Assembly (NCBI GenBank): GCA_025451375.1
Contig: JANWKL010000056.1
Span: 1 to 51,424, forward strand
Reading direction: 5' to 3'
DNA: 51,424 nt
DNA from: Steroidobacteraceae bacterium
GTDB lineage: Bacteria > Pseudomonadota > Gammaproteobacteria > Steroidobacterales > Steroidobacteraceae
Of this stretch, positions 30,477-40,525 are shown piece after piece. The position numbers and the translations under genes were made by a program. Position 1 is the first letter of the stretch. Each line of letters begins with the position of its first letter. Below the pieces are notes generated by a model. The model worked only from the letters and a program-made list of their open reading frames with translations, did not search any database and was not told the DNA's origin.

Positions 30477-31811
30477 ATGCAGCCAACCAGGGAATCACAC
30501 TCGCACTCATGGCACCGCAGCGCCCGGCTGTTGGCACTGGCGCTGTCGCTGGGAGCCGCGGCCGCCGCACGCGCGGATCTGAAGATCGAAATCACCTCCG
30601 GGGTCCGCGATCCGGTGCCGATCGCGATCGTGCCGTTCGCCCCGTCCGCGCCCGCCGACGGCGGTCTGGATGTGGCCGGCGTGGTGCAGCATGACCTCGA
30701 AGGCAGTGGCCGTTTCAAGGGGCTGCCGCGCGAGCGCATGCCAGCCACGCCGACCCAGGCGGACCAGGTGGTGGGTGCGGCTTGGAAAGGCGCGGGCAGC
30801 GACTACGTCGTGGTCGGGCGCCTGAGTACGCTCGCCAATGGCTCCGTGGCGGTCGACTTCGATCTGGTGAATGCCCTCACCGGGGCGAAGCTCGCCACGC
30901 AGCGCTTCGTCGGCAGTACCAGCGCCCTGCGCAATGCCGCGCATCGCGTGAGCGACGTCATCTACCAGAAGATCACCGGTGTGCGTGGCGCCTTCGCCAC
31001 GCGCATCGCCTACGTGGAGGTCGACGGCACCCCTCCCAACCAGCGCTACCGGCTGATCGTCGCGGACGCCGACGGCGCCAATCAGCACCTGGTGCTCGAG
31101 TCGCAGCGCCCGCTCATGTCGCCGGCCTGGTCGCCCGACGGCCTGTGGCTCGCGTACGTCTCGTTCGAGACCAAGCACTCGGCCGTATACGTGCAGCTGG
31201 TGCGCACCGGCGAGCGGCGCCAGGTCTCGGCGCGGGCCGGGGTCAACGGCGCACCGGCCTGGTCGCCTGACGGACACAAACTGGCGCTCACGCTGGCGGG
31301 CACCAACGGCAACCTGGACATCTACGTGCTGGACCTCGACACGCAGACGCTGAGCAAGCTCACCGATGACCCGGCGATCGACACCGAGCCGGCCTGGGCG
31401 GCGGACGGGCGCTCGGTCTACTTCACCTCGGACCGCGCCGGCTCGCCGCAGATCTACCAGATCGGCGTGCAGCCGGGCGCACGGCCGAAGCGCATCACCT
31501 TCGGTGGCACCTACAACGCCAGGCCGCGCATGTCCCCGGACGGCTCGCTGCTCGCCATGGTGACCCTCGACGGCAGCAACTACCGCATAGCAGTCCAGGA
31601 CACGGCGAGCGGGGCGGTGCGTATCCTGTCCCACGGGCGTCTGGACGAATCACCAAGTTTTGCCCCCAATGGGGCTACACTTATCTATTCGGAGCGCGAC
31701 GGTAACCGCGGCGCTCTGGCGACGGTGTCGACCGACGGCCTGACCGGTCTGCGACTCAACGCGACCGAGGGCGAGGTGCAGGATCCCGCCTGGGGACCTT
31801 TCGGCCCGTAG
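30477..31811 (+). CDS. tolB: Tol-Pal system protein TolB
   Basis: 445 codons; signal peptide, ADLKIEITSGVRDPVPIAIVPF, WSPDG / YFTSDRAGSPQIYQ beta-propeller repeats. Confidence 0.97.
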   Translation: MQPTRESHSHSWHRSARLLALALSLGAAAAARADLKIEITSGVRDPVPIAIVPFAPSAPADGGLDVAGVVQHDLEGSGRFKGLPRERMPATPTQADQVVGAAWKGAGSDYVVVGRLSTLANGSVAVDFDLVNALTGAKLATQRFVGSTSALRNAAHRVSDVIYQKITGVRGAFATRIAYVEVDGTPPNQRYRLIVADADGANQHLVLESQRPLMSPAWSPDGLWLAYVSFETKHSAVYVQLVRTGERRQVSARAGVNGAPAWSPDGHKLALTLAGTNGNLDIYVLDLDTQTLSKLTDDPAIDTEPAWAADGRSVYFTSDRAGSPQIYQIGVQPGARPKRITFGGTYNARPRMSPDGSLLAMVTLDGSNYRIAVQDTASGAVRILSHGRLDESPSFAPNGATLIYSERDGNRGALATVSTDGLTGLRLNATEGEVQDPAWGPFGP

Positions 31812-31843
31812 CGGCCTCACGCGGCTATTTCGGAGGATCTGGA

Positions 31844-32422
31844 ATGTCGGAGCAAGTATCGATGCGGCGAATGATGATGGTCCTGCTCGTGGCGGCGGCG
31901 CTGAGCCTGGGCGCCTGCGCGAGCAAGAAGCCCAAATTCGTACCCGCCCCCGGGCCCAATGCCGCCGACACCGGCGCGCAGGGCTCCGGCGCCAATGGTG
32001 CCAACGCCGGCGGTGCCGACGAGGAGTCCGAGGGCCCGCAGGGGGGAATGCTGGCGACGCGCCTGGTGTACTTCGACTTCGACAGCAGCGAGATCAAAGG
32101 CCAGGGGACCGATGTGGTGGGTGCCCATGCCAAGTATCTCGCCAGCCATGGCAGTGCACGCGTGCGCCTCGAAGGCCACACCGACGAGCGCGGCTCGCGC
32201 GAATACAACATTGGGCTCGGGGAGCGCCGCGCCCAGGCGGTGCGGCGCGCGCTGCTGCTGCAGGGCGCGTCCGAGGGTCAGATATCTACCGTCAGCTATG
32301 GCGAGGAGCGCCCGGCCGTGCCCGGTCATGACGAGGCGGCGTGGGCCAAGAACCGCCGCGTCGAGATCGTGTACCTGACGCCGATGCCGGCGGGCGCTCC
32401 GGCGGCGGCACCCAAACAGTAG
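31844..32422 (+). CDS. pal: Peptidoglycan-associated lipoprotein Pal
   Basis: Lipobox LGACA; VYFDFDSSEIKGQGTDVVGAHAKYLASHGSARVRLEGHTDERGSREYNIGLGERRAQAVR. Confidence 0.97.
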   Translation: MSEQVSMRRMMMVLLVAAALSLGACASKKPKFVPAPGPNAADTGAQGSGANGANAGGADEESEGPQGGMLATRLVYFDFDSSEIKGQGTDVVGAHAKYLASHGSARVRLEGHTDERGSREYNIGLGERRAQAVRRALLLQGASEGQISTVSYGEERPAVPGHDEAAWAKNRRVEIVYLTPMPAGAPAAAPKQ

Positions 32423-32439
32423 GCGCAGGAGTGCCGATC

Positions 32440-33240
32440 ATGCGATTTGTCCTGCCGCTCGCGCTGCTGGCGCTGCTCGGCGCCGGTTGTGCCAGCACCC
32501 CTCCCGAAGAGGATCCGGTACAGATCAAGCTGAACGACCTCGACACCCGCGTCGGGCGCATGGAGCGCATCGCGGCCAATCAGGTGCAGGTTGCGCAGCG
32601 CCTGGACGAAATCCAGAACAACCTTCGCGAGTTGCGCGGGCGAGTCGACGAGCTGGAGCACAACAACGACGCGCTCAGCAAGCAGCAGCGCGACCTGTAC
32701 AACGACCTGGATAAGCGTCTCGGGACCGCGGCCGGCGGCGCGGCGGGGGCGGCCGGTGCTGCGGGCGCGCCCGGTGCGGCAGCGGGATCTGCCGCACCTG
32801 GAGCAGCCGGTGGCGGCAACGCCCCGGCGACGGGCGGTGCGGGCGATGCCGGCCCGTCGTCGACGGAGCAGGCGGTGTATGGGCAGGCCTTCGATGCACT
32901 CAAGGCCGGCAGCTACTCGATCGCCATTGCCGGCTTCAAGGACTTCCTCAGCACTTACCCGACGAGCAGCCTGGCGGAGAACGCCCAGTACTGGCTGGGC
33001 GAGTCCTACTACGTCACGCACGACTACGGCTCCGCAGCCGGGGCGTTCCGCACGGTGCTGAAGAAGTACCCTGACTCGCGCAAGGCACCCGATGCGATGC
33101 TCAAGCTCGGCTACACACAGGCTGCGCAGAAGCAGTATGGCGCCGCGCGCAGCACGCTGACCGAGCTCACGCAGAAGTATCCGGACAGCGACTCCGCCAA
33201 GCTCGCTGCCGACCGACTGAAGAAGCTACCCGCCCAGTAG
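32440..33240 (+). CDS. cpoB: Cell division coordinator CpoB/YbgF
   Basis: MRFVLPLALLALLGAGCAS, coiled coil, then TPR repeats QAFDALKAGSYSIAIAGFKDFLSTYPTSSLAENAQYWLGESYY. Confidence 0.93.
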   Translation: MRFVLPLALLALLGAGCASTPPEEDPVQIKLNDLDTRVGRMERIAANQVQVAQRLDEIQNNLRELRGRVDELEHNNDALSKQQRDLYNDLDKRLGTAAGGAAGAAGAAGAPGAAAGSAAPGAAGGGNAPATGGAGDAGPSSTEQAVYGQAFDALKAGSYSIAIAGFKDFLSTYPTSSLAENAQYWLGESYYVTHDYGSAAGAFRTVLKKYPDSRKAPDAMLKLGYTQAAQKQYGAARSTLTELTQKYPDSDSAKLAADRLKKLPAQ

Positions 33241-33278
33241 CGTCGCGGCGGCGACGCCGCGGCGCGCCGGCAGCGAGC

Positions 33279-33920
33279 ATGTCGCGCCTCAAGCTCACGG
33301 AAATCTTTCACTCGCTGCAGGGCGAGGCGGACACCGCGGGCGTGCCCACAGTATTCGTGCGCCTTACCGGCTGTCCGCTGCGCTGCCAGTACTGCGACAC
33401 CACCTACGCCTTCCACGGCGGCGAGTGGTGGGAACTGGCGCCGCTGCTGGCGCGCGTCGCCGAGTTCGGTACGCGTTACGTCTGCGTCACCGGCGGCGAG
33501 CCGCTGGCGCAGAAGGCGTGCGCGGCGCTGCTGACGGCGCTGTGCGAGGCCGGCTACCGGGTGTCGCTGGAGACGAGCGGCGCGATGTCCCTCGCCGCGG
33601 TCGATCCGCGCGTAGTGAAGGTCGTCGACATCAAGACGCCGGACTCGGGTGAGGAGGGCCGCAACCGCTACGAGGAGCTTGCGCGCTTGGGCGCCCAGGA
33701 CCTGGTGAAGTTCGTCATCTGCAGCCGCGCGGACTACGAGTGGAGCCGCGGCAAGCTGCGCGCGCTGACGCTGCCGGCCGGCTGCACCGCGCTATTCTCG
33801 CCCAGCCACGAGCAGCTGCCGGCGCGCGACCTGGCGGACTGGATCCTCGAGGACCGTCTGCCGGTGCGCATGCAGATCCAGCTCCACAAGTATCTGTGGG
33901 GCAACGTGCCGGGGAAGTAG
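33279..33920 (+). CDS. queE: 7-carboxy-7-deazaguanine synthase QueE
   Basis: [38 protein letters not shown] radical-SAM CxxxCxx[10 protein letters not shown]. Confidence 0.96.
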   Translation: MSRLKLTEIFHSLQGEADTAGVPTVFVRLTGCPLRCQYCDTTYAFHGGEWWELAPLLARVAEFGTRYVCVTGGEPLAQKACAALLTALCEAGYRVSLETSGAMSLAAVDPRVVKVVDIKTPDSGEEGRNRYEELARLGAQDLVKFVICSRADYEWSRGKLRALTLPAGCTALFSPSHEQLPARDLADWILEDRLPVRMQIQLHKYLWGNVPGK

Positions 33921-33927
33921 GCAGCGC

Positions 33928-34602
33928 ATGCCCGCAGCACCTGCCGTGGTATTGCTGTCCGGAGGGCTCGACTCGGCCACCGCGCTCGCGCTCGCCGGCG
34001 AGCGCGGCTTCGTATGCCATGCTCTTTCGGTCGACTACGGCCAGCGGCACGTGGCGGAGCTCGAGGCGGCACGGCGCGTGGCCCGCGCTGCGCGCGTCGC
34101 GCAGCACCGCGTCATGCGCGTAGAGCTCGCCGGGATCGGCGGCTCGGCGCTGACCGACACGGCGCTGGCCGTGCCGGAAGGTCCCACGACGGGAATCCCG
34201 ATCACCTATGTGCCAGCGCGCAACACCATCATGCTGTCGCTGGCGCTTGCCTGGGCGGAGGTCCTCGAAGCGCAGGACATCTTCATCGGCGTGAACGTGC
34301 TCGACTCCAGCGGCTACCCGGACTGCCGCCCGGAATTCATCGCAGCCTTCGGAACGCTCGCCGCCCTCGCCACGAGGGCAGGGGTCCAGGGACGTCCGTG
34401 CACCATCCACGCGCCGCTGATCGAGCTCAGCAAGGCCGGGATCATCCGCGCGGGGACGCGTCTCGGGGTCGACTATTCCCAGACCGTCTCGTGCTACCAG
34501 GCCGATGACGCGGGCCGCGCCTGCGGCCGCTGCGATGCCTGCCGGCTGCGGCGGAGCGGATTCATCGAGGCCGGACTGCCCGATCCGACCCGCTATCGCT
34601 AG
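33928..34602 (+). CDS. queC: 7-cyano-7-deazaguanine synthase QueC
   Basis: [59 protein letters not shown]. Confidence 0.96.
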   Translation: MPAAPAVVLLSGGLDSATALALAGERGFVCHALSVDYGQRHVAELEAARRVARAARVAQHRVMRVELAGIGGSALTDTALAVPEGPTTGIPITYVPARNTIMLSLALAWAEVLEAQDIFIGVNVLDSSGYPDCRPEFIAAFGTLAALATRAGVQGRPCTIHAPLIELSKAGIIRAGTRLGVDYSQTVSCYQADDAGRACGRCDACRLRRSGFIEAGLPDPTRYR

Positions 34603-34607
34603 GGCCG

Positions 34608-35969
34608 CTACGGGACGGCGCCGCCGAGTGCCGCGGCGCGCCGCAGGGTGAACAGGTACCACAGGTACAGGACGACGCCCGCACCTCCGAGTACCAGCAG
34701 CCACAGCAGCGGCTCACGTCCGATGCCGAGCGAAGCCCAGGCGCAGTAGATCACCGCGCCGAGCGCGGCGAAGCCGGGCAGCCAGGCGCGCGCGCCGCCG
34801 GCGGCTATGACGCCACGGCGCCGCAACGCGATGAGCGCCAGCGTACTGCCAAAATACAGCGGCAGGGTCGCGGCGGTCGCGATCACGGTGAGGAGCGTGA
34901 ACACCTTCGCGACCGAGTCGGAGACATTGAACAGCAGCGCGATGCTGGTGAGAACGCCGGTGAGCAGCAGCGCACGGGCGGGGGCGCCGCGGGAATTCTC
35001 GCGGCTCAGCCCGGGCGGCAGGCCACCGTGCCGGCCCATGCACTGCACGACCTCGCCGGCGAGCAGGGTCCAGCCGTTCAGCACCCCCAGCGCACTGATG
35101 ATGACGAAGGTGGCGATCACGGCGCCATAGCGCCCGCCGAGGGTGCGGGTGAACAGGTCCGCGTACGGCGCGGTCGAGGCGGCCAGCTCCTGCTGCGGGA
35201 TCAGGAATATCGGCACCACCGAGATGCCGATGTAAATGGCGGCGGTCAGGAAGGTGCCCACCAGCGTCGCGCGCGGGATGTTGCGCTCCGGATCGCGGAC
35301 GCGAGCCGCGGGAACCATGGCGCACTCGATGCCGAGCATCGCGAACAGCGCCAGCGATGAGACGCTGCTCACCTCACGCCAGGAAGGCGGGTTGGGCGGT
35401 ATGTGCGCGGAGAACACCGCGGGGGTCGTAAACAGCAGCCAGGCCCCGAGCACGATCACGGCGAACTGCGGCACGAGCTTCAGGAGTGTCGTGAGCATCT
35501 GCACCCAGGCAGCAGTGCGCGTCCCGAGCAGACAGACGAAGACAAACGACCAGGTGATCCCCATCGCCGTGAGCGCTGCCAGGCCCGGGGTGCGCGTCAG
35601 CGCCGGCACGAAGAACGCGGCGTAGCCGACCAGGCCGATCGCGATGCCCGCATTCGCCACCCAGATCGACACCCAGTAGCACCACATGACGATGAAGGCG
35701 GGCCCCTTGCCGAAGGCGCGCGTAATGTAGGCCGCCGGGCCGTCGTCCCTCGGGAAGGCGCGCGCCAGGGCGGAGAATGACAGCGCGAGCAGCATGCAGC
35801 CCACGACGTTCACCAGCCAGCCCGTGAGGGCGTTCAGTCCGTAGGGCGCCAGCGCCGCGGGCATCGTGAAGATGCCGACGCCGATGATGTTTCCTACCAC
35901 CAGCGCCGTGCTCATCCAGAAGCCGAGGACGCGCGCGTCCTCGGCGGCGGCCGGTGCTGCGGTGGTCAC
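34608..35969 (-). CDS. APC-family amino acid permease / antiporter
   Basis: 453 aa; GFWMSTALVVGNIIGVGIFTMPAALAPYG; about 12 TM; resembles the arginine/agmatine antiporter branch. Confidence 0.9.
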   Translation of the reverse strand: MTTAAPAAAEDARVLGFWMSTALVVGNIIGVGIFTMPAALAPYGLNALTGWLVNVVGCMLLALSFSALARAFPRDDGPAAYITRAFGKGPAFIVMWCYWVSIWVANAGIAIGLVGYAAFFVPALTRTPGLAALTAMGITWSFVFVCLLGTRTAAWVQMLTTLLKLVPQFAVIVLGAWLLFTTPAVFSAHIPPNPPSWREVSSVSSLALFAMLGIECAMVPAARVRDPERNIPRATLVGTFLTAAIYIGISVVPIFLIPQQELAASTAPYADLFTRTLGGRYGAVIATFVIISALGVLNGWTLLAGEVVQCMGRHGGLPPGLSRENSRGAPARALLLTGVLTSIALLFNVSDSVAKVFTLLTVIATAATLPLYFGSTLALIALRRRGVIAAGGARAWLPGFAALGAVIYCAWASLGIGREPLLWLLVLGGAGVVLYLWYLFTLRRAAALGGAVP

Positions 35970-37291
35970 TTCTCCACCAGCGCTTCGGCGAGCGATGCCT
36001 CGAGCAGCGTGACCGCTTCGTCAACCTGTGCGCGACTCACCATCAGGGGCGGGATGAAGCGCACGGTGCTGATCCCGCACGACAGCAGCAGCAGGCCGTT
36101 GTGGAAGGCGCGCGTGAGAACGCGCTGACACAGGGCCGCGGCAGGCTTGCGGCTCGCACGGTCGGTGATCAGCTCGACGCCGATCATCAGGCCCTTGCCG
36201 CGCACGTCGCCGATGCATTCGAAGCGCTGTTGCAGCTCGGCGAGACGTGTCATGAAGTACGTGCCGACGGCGGCGGCATTGGCGGCGTACTCGCGCTGCA
36301 CGAGCTCGAGGGTGGCGAGTGCCGCTGCGCAGCAGATCGGGTTGCCCCCGTAGGTGTTGCCGTGCGCGCCGCGCTTCCACTTCTCCATGAGGCGCTTCTT
36401 TGCCACCACAAGCCCGATCGGCATCCCGGACCCGAGCCCCTTGGCGAGGGTCATGATGTCGGGGCGCACGCCCCAGTGCTCGCTCGCAAACATCTTGCCG
36501 GTGCGGCCGATGCCGCATTGCACCTCGTCGAATATCAGCAGGATGCCGTGCGCGTCGCACAGTGCGCGCAGCCCTGCGAGGAAGCCGTCGGGCGGCACCA
36601 GGTAGCCGCCTTCGCCCTGGATGGGCTCGACCAAGACTGCGGCCACTTCCGCCGCCGGCACGTTGTTCTGGAACAGGACGTTCTCGATGTAGTCGAGCGT
36701 CGCGCGCCCCTGCTCCGCGCCCGCGAGCAGCGGCCGGTACGGGTTGGGGTAGGGCACGTGGGTGACGCCCGGCATGGTGGGAAAGAAGCCGGCCTGCTGG
36801 GTGTACTTACTGGCGGTGAAGGCCAGCGAGCCCATGGAGCGGCCGTGGAAGCCTCCCAGGAAGCCGAGGAAGCGCGGTCGCCCGGTCACGTAGCGCGCCA
36901 GTTTCAGGGCGCCCTCGACGGACTCGGTGCCGCTCTGGCAGGCGAGCACCTGCACGGGCTCGCCCATGGGGTTGAGCTCGTTGATACGCTCGCCGAGGCG
37001 CGTCATGCGCTCGTGCCAGTAGTCGCTGGAGATGTGCAGGAAGTCGTCGGCGGCATCCTTGATGGCCTGTACCACCTGCGGGTGCGCATGGCCGGTGCTG
37101 CACACGGCGATGCCGGCGGCGAAATCGAGAAAGCGGTTGCCGTCGACGTCCCAGACCTCCACGCCACGGCCCCTGGCCATGACGAAGGGGTAGTCACGCG
37201 GATAGGAGGGCGAGCTGACCGGGCGGTCGCGCTCGAGGAGCGCGCGGGCCTTGGGTCCGGGCAACTCGGTACGGATGTGGGGTGGATGCAT
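35966..37291 (-). CDS. Class III (acetylornithine / 4-aminobutyrate type) aminotransferase
   Basis: 441 aa; FLDFAAGIAVCSTGHAHPQVVQAI, FLGGFHGRSMGSLAFTASK, LIFDEVQCGIGRTGKMFASEHWGVRPDIMTLAKGLGSGMPIGLVVAKK. Confidence 0.93.
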   Translation of the reverse strand: MHPPHIRTELPGPKARALLERDRPVSSPSYPRDYPFVMARGRGVEVWDVDGNRFLDFAAGIAVCSTGHAHPQVVQAIKDAADDFLHISSDYWHERMTRLGERINELNPMGEPVQVLACQSGTESVEGALKLARYVTGRPRFLGFLGGFHGRSMGSLAFTASKYTQQAGFFPTMPGVTHVPYPNPYRPLLAGAEQGRATLDYIENVLFQNNVPAAEVAAVLVEPIQGEGGYLVPPDGFLAGLRALCDAHGILLIFDEVQCGIGRTGKMFASEHWGVRPDIMTLAKGLGSGMPIGLVVAKKRLMEKWKRGAHGNTYGGNPICCAAALATLELVQREYAANAAAVGTYFMTRLAELQQRFECIGDVRGKGLMIGVELITDRASRKPAAALCQRVLTRAFHNGLLLLSCGISTVRFIPPLMVSRAQVDEAVTLLEASLAEALVEK

Positions 37292-37300
37292 GGCTGATCC

Positions 37301-38107
37301 TCAAGTTTGGGCAGGTCGGGGCAGGTCGATGCGCAGCGCGCGGGCGTGGGCCGCCTGGGTAGCGGCCTGCAGTTCGCGCAGCACCGCCAAGTCGGCAGGG
37401 TCCGGTGCCGGCAGCGTCTCGAGCGTGGGAGCAACGCGCAGCGGCCAGCCGGTGGCGGCGCGCGCTGCGTCCACCGTGGCCCCGGGATAGATGGCCACCA
37501 GCTGCAGCTCCTCGGTTACGGCGTCGGGCCGCAGGATGCCGAAGTCGGTAATCACCGCCCGCGGGCCGGCGCCCGGAAAGCCGGCGCGGCGCCGCTCGCC
37601 CGTGCCGCCGAGGTACCCGCAACTCGTCATGAAGTCCAGCCGCGCGACGAAGCTGCGCGGCGATTGCTTCATGATGATGAGCACCTCGCGTGCACAGGCG
37701 GCGATGTCCGGCGCACCGCCGGAGCCGGGCAGGCGCACCGTGGGACGGGCGTAGTCGCCGATGACGGTGCTGTTGAGATTGCCGTAGCCATCGATCTGCG
37801 CCGCACTCAGGAAGCCGACGTCGACGCGCCCGCGCTGCAGATAGTGCGCGAACACCTCGGGCAGCGAAACCACGCAGGTGGCCGTGGCAGCGAGTTCGCC
37901 GTCACCGATCGAAAGCGGCAGCACCTGCGGCCGCGTGCCGACCGTGCCGGACTCGTATATGAGCACCAGGTCCGGGGCGTGCGTGCGGCGCGCCAGATTG
38001 CAGGCAGCGCTCGGCAGGCCGATGCCGACGAAGCACACGGCGCCGTTGCGCAGCTGCCGCGCGGCGGTCACGGTCATCATTTCGTCGGCGTTGTAGGCCG
38101 TGGTCAT
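37301..38107 (-). CDS. CoA-transferase subunit beta (glutaconate CoA-transferase-like)
   Basis: 269 codons; MTTAYNADEMMTVTAARQLRNGAVCFVGIGLPSAACNLARRTHAPDLVLIYESGTVG...AQIDGYGNLNSTVIGDY..LPGSGGAPDIA. Confidence 0.88.
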   Translation of the reverse strand: MTTAYNADEMMTVTAARQLRNGAVCFVGIGLPSAACNLARRTHAPDLVLIYESGTVGTRPQVLPLSIGDGELAATATCVVSLPEVFAHYLQRGRVDVGFLSAAQIDGYGNLNSTVIGDYARPTVRLPGSGGAPDIAACAREVLIIMKQSPRSFVARLDFMTSCGYLGGTGERRRAGFPGAGPRAVITDFGILRPDAVTEELQLVAIYPGATVDAARAATGWPLRVAPTLETLPAPDPADLAVLRELQAATQAAHARALRIDLPRPAQT

Positions 38108-38952
38108 GCCGTGATCCGCAGCCGGCGCAGCAGCTCGGCGTGGTCGGCGCTCGCTAGCACGTGCTCCTGCATCCACAGCTGGAAGCGCTCGCGCTGACGG
38201 GCGATGTCGTCCCACTCAACGTAGAAGCGGTTGTCGCGCTCGTAACAGCCGGCCGCATACGAGGGGTGGGCGCCACCCGGCACCACGCTCACGGCGCTGA
38301 TCAGCCAGTGCGGCAGGACCACCGCGTTGGCAGGCGCCGCGAGCCGGTCCACGCGCTCCTCGACGGTGACGAGCAGGCAGCGCGCCGCGAGCGCCGCCTC
38401 GCGCGCAGCGCCGATGATGCCACGCAGGAGAACGTTGCCCTCGCGATCGACCTGCTGGGCGTGCAGGATGGTCACGTCTGGGGTAATCGCCGGTACGGCG
38501 CGCAACGCCGCGCCGGTAAAAGGACAGGCAATGCGCGCCAAGCGGCCGCCGCGCGCCCGGTCTAGATCGGTGTCGGCGTAGCAGCGCATCAGGCCGCAGG
38601 GCAGGCCGCTGGCGCCGGCCTGGTAGGCGACCGCCATCTCGGCGTGCGTGTGTTCGGCGATGGCGAGCGGTTGGGGCCAGCCACGCTCGATGGCATCGCG
38701 CAACCGGTAAAGCGAGCCGACGCCCGGATTGCCGCCCCACGAGAAGGTCAGTTGCGTGGCGCAGCCCATGCCGATCATCTGATCGTGAATCAGGTCCGGC
38801 GTCATGCGAATCAGATGCAGTGCGCGGCGGCCCTGGCGGATGATCTCGTGCCCGGCGGCGAACGGGATCAGGTGCGTGAAGCCCTCGAGCGCGATGCTCT
38901 GTCCGTCGCGGACATGACCGGCGATCGCCTCCCTCAGACTCAGCAACGGCAC
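38104..38952 (-). CDS. CoA-transferase subunit alpha (glutaconate CoA-transferase-like)
   Basis: GTG start: VPLLSLREAIAGHVRDGQSIALEGFTHLIPFAAGHEIIRQGRRALHLIRMTPDLIHDQMIGMGCATQLTFSWGGNPGVGSLYRLRDA; 4-bp overlap with beta subunit. Confidence 0.88.
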   Translation of the reverse strand: MPLLSLREAIAGHVRDGQSIALEGFTHLIPFAAGHEIIRQGRRALHLIRMTPDLIHDQMIGMGCATQLTFSWGGNPGVGSLYRLRDAIERGWPQPLAIAEHTHAEMAVAYQAGASGLPCGLMRCYADTDLDRARGGRLARIACPFTGAALRAVPAITPDVTILHAQQVDREGNVLLRGIIGAAREAALAARCLLVTVEERVDRLAAPANAVVLPHWLISAVSVVPGGAHPSYAAGCYERDNRFYVEWDDIARQRERFQLWMQEHVLASADHAELLRRLRITA

Positions 38953-38956
38953 GACA

Positions 38957-40525
38957 TCACTCGACCACGGTTTGGGACTGCTCGCGCATGTATTGCGGCA
39001 GATAGTAGAAGGAGCCGATGGCCTTGCCGGTGCTACCCGAGCCTTTCCAGCCGCCGAATGCCTGATAGCCGGGCCAGGCGCCGGTGGTGGCGCCCTGCGG
39101 ACGATTTGCGTACGTGACGCCGGCCTCGATGTGCTCGTTGAACCAGGGGATCTCGGCGGCGCTGCCGTAGAACCCGGCGGTGAGGCCGAGCGGTGAGCGG
39201 TTGGCGAGCGCCATGGCCTCCTCGTTCGAGGCCACCCGGTGCACCATGAGGATCGGCAGGAACATCTCCTCGTTCCACAGCGGGTGCTCGAGCGCAGCTT
39301 CGGCAATCGTCGGGCGCACGAAGAAGCCCTTGTCCAGAGCGCCGCCTTTGAGCTGCTCGCCACCGCTGACGAGGCGTGCCCCGCCGCTGCGCAGGCGCGC
39401 GATGTAGCGCGCGTAGTTGTCGTAGGCCGATTGGGTGGTGACCGGCCCGAGCCAGTGCTCGCGCCGGGTGGGATCGCCGATGCGGATCGCGTCCACCTGG
39501 GCGGCCAGCTTCGCGAGCAGTGCGTCAGCGACCTCGCGGTGGACGTACAGCCGCGACAAGGCCGAGCATTTCTGCCCACCCATGCCGTAGGCCGAGCGCA
39601 TGATGCCTACGGCGGCGCGCTCCAGGTCAGCCGCGGCACTGACGATGCAGGCATTCTTGCCGCCCATCTCGGCCACGCATGGTCGCGGGAAGGGCGGCGC
39701 CTGCAGCGCGCGCACGATGCCCATGCCCACCTCAAACGAGCCGGTGAACGTGACGCCGGCCGTCAGCGGGTGGGAGACGAGCGCCGCTCCGACTTTGGCA
39801 CCCGGGCCGCTCAGGTAGTTGAACACCCCGGCCGGCAGACCGGCGTCGCGGATGCAGTCCGCCAGCAGGCGGTCCGCCCACGGCGTGGCGCTCGCGCCCT
39901 TGCACACCACCGTGTTGCCGGTGATGAGCGCGGCCGCGGTCGGTCCGGCGGCGAGCGCCAGCGGGAAGTTGAACGGCGCGATCACCACCCACGGCCCATA
40001 GGGCTTGAGGACGCTGCGGTTACGCGAGGTGTGACTGGCGAGCGGATCGTTCGGCAGCGGACGATCGAATCCGCCATGCCGCTCGAAGTCCGCGGAGTAG
40101 AGCGTGAAGAAGTCGGCCGCCTCCTGCGTCTCGCCCAGTGCCTCCATGCGGTTCTTACCGACTTCGAAGCTCAGTACCGCGGCGAGGTCGTAGACGCGTT
40201 CCTCGATCAGCTGCGCCACGCGGCGCAGCAGGCGCGCGCGCTCCGCAACCGGTGTACGGCGCCAGGCAGGCCACGCCGCGGCCGCCGCGCGCAGCGCGGC
40301 GTCCGCGTCTTCGGGGCCGGCGGCAGGAAATTCGCCCAGCACCTGCGAGGTATCCGCAGGATTGGTCTTGGTGAAATAGCGCTCGGCAGCGCGGTCTTCA
40401 CCGTTCAGGAACAGCGCCTGGCGTCCCCCGAGCTGTTCGCGGACCCGCGCCACGGCTGCGTCGAAGCTGGTATGCAGCTCGGCCGGGGGTTCGAACATGG
40501 TCGCGTAGGTCAGCTTGAAACTCAT
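38957..40525 (-). CDS. pruA: L-glutamate gamma-semialdehyde (1-pyrroline-5-carboxylate) dehydrogenase-like ALDH
   Basis: 523 codons; YGPWVVIAPFNFPLALAAGPTAAALITGNTVVCKGA, VTFTGSFEVGMGI, AYGMGGQKCSALSRLYV. Confidence 0.9.
   Translation of the reverse strand: MSFKLTYATMFEPPAELHTSFDAAVARVREQLGGRQALFLNGEDRAAERYFTKTNPADTSQVLGEFPAAGPEDADAALRAAAAAWPAWRRTPVAERARLLRRVAQLIEERVYDLAAVLSFEVGKNRMEALGETQEAADFFTLYSADFERHGGFDRPLPNDPLASHTSRNRSVLKPYGPWVVIAPFNFPLALAAGPTAAALITGNTVVCKGASATPWADRLLADCIRDAGLPAGVFNYLSGPGAKVGAALVSHPLTAGVTFTGSFEVGMGIVRALQAPPFPRPCVAEMGGKNACIVSAAADLERAAVGIMRSAYGMGGQKCSALSRLYVHREVADALLAKLAAQVDAIRIGDPTRREHWLGPVTTQSAYDNYARYIARLRSGGARLVSGGEQLKGGALDKGFFVRPTIAEAALEHPLWNEEMFLPILMVHRVASNEEAMALANRSPLGLTAGFYGSAAEIPWFNEHIEAGVTYANRPQGATTGAWPGYQAFGGWKGSGSTGKAIGSFYYLPQYMREQSQTVVE

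Noticed and set aside
35954-37297. 447-aa plus-strand ORF opposite the class III aminotransferase
   Set aside because: Antisense shadow of a clear PLP enzyme; no recognisable motifs.
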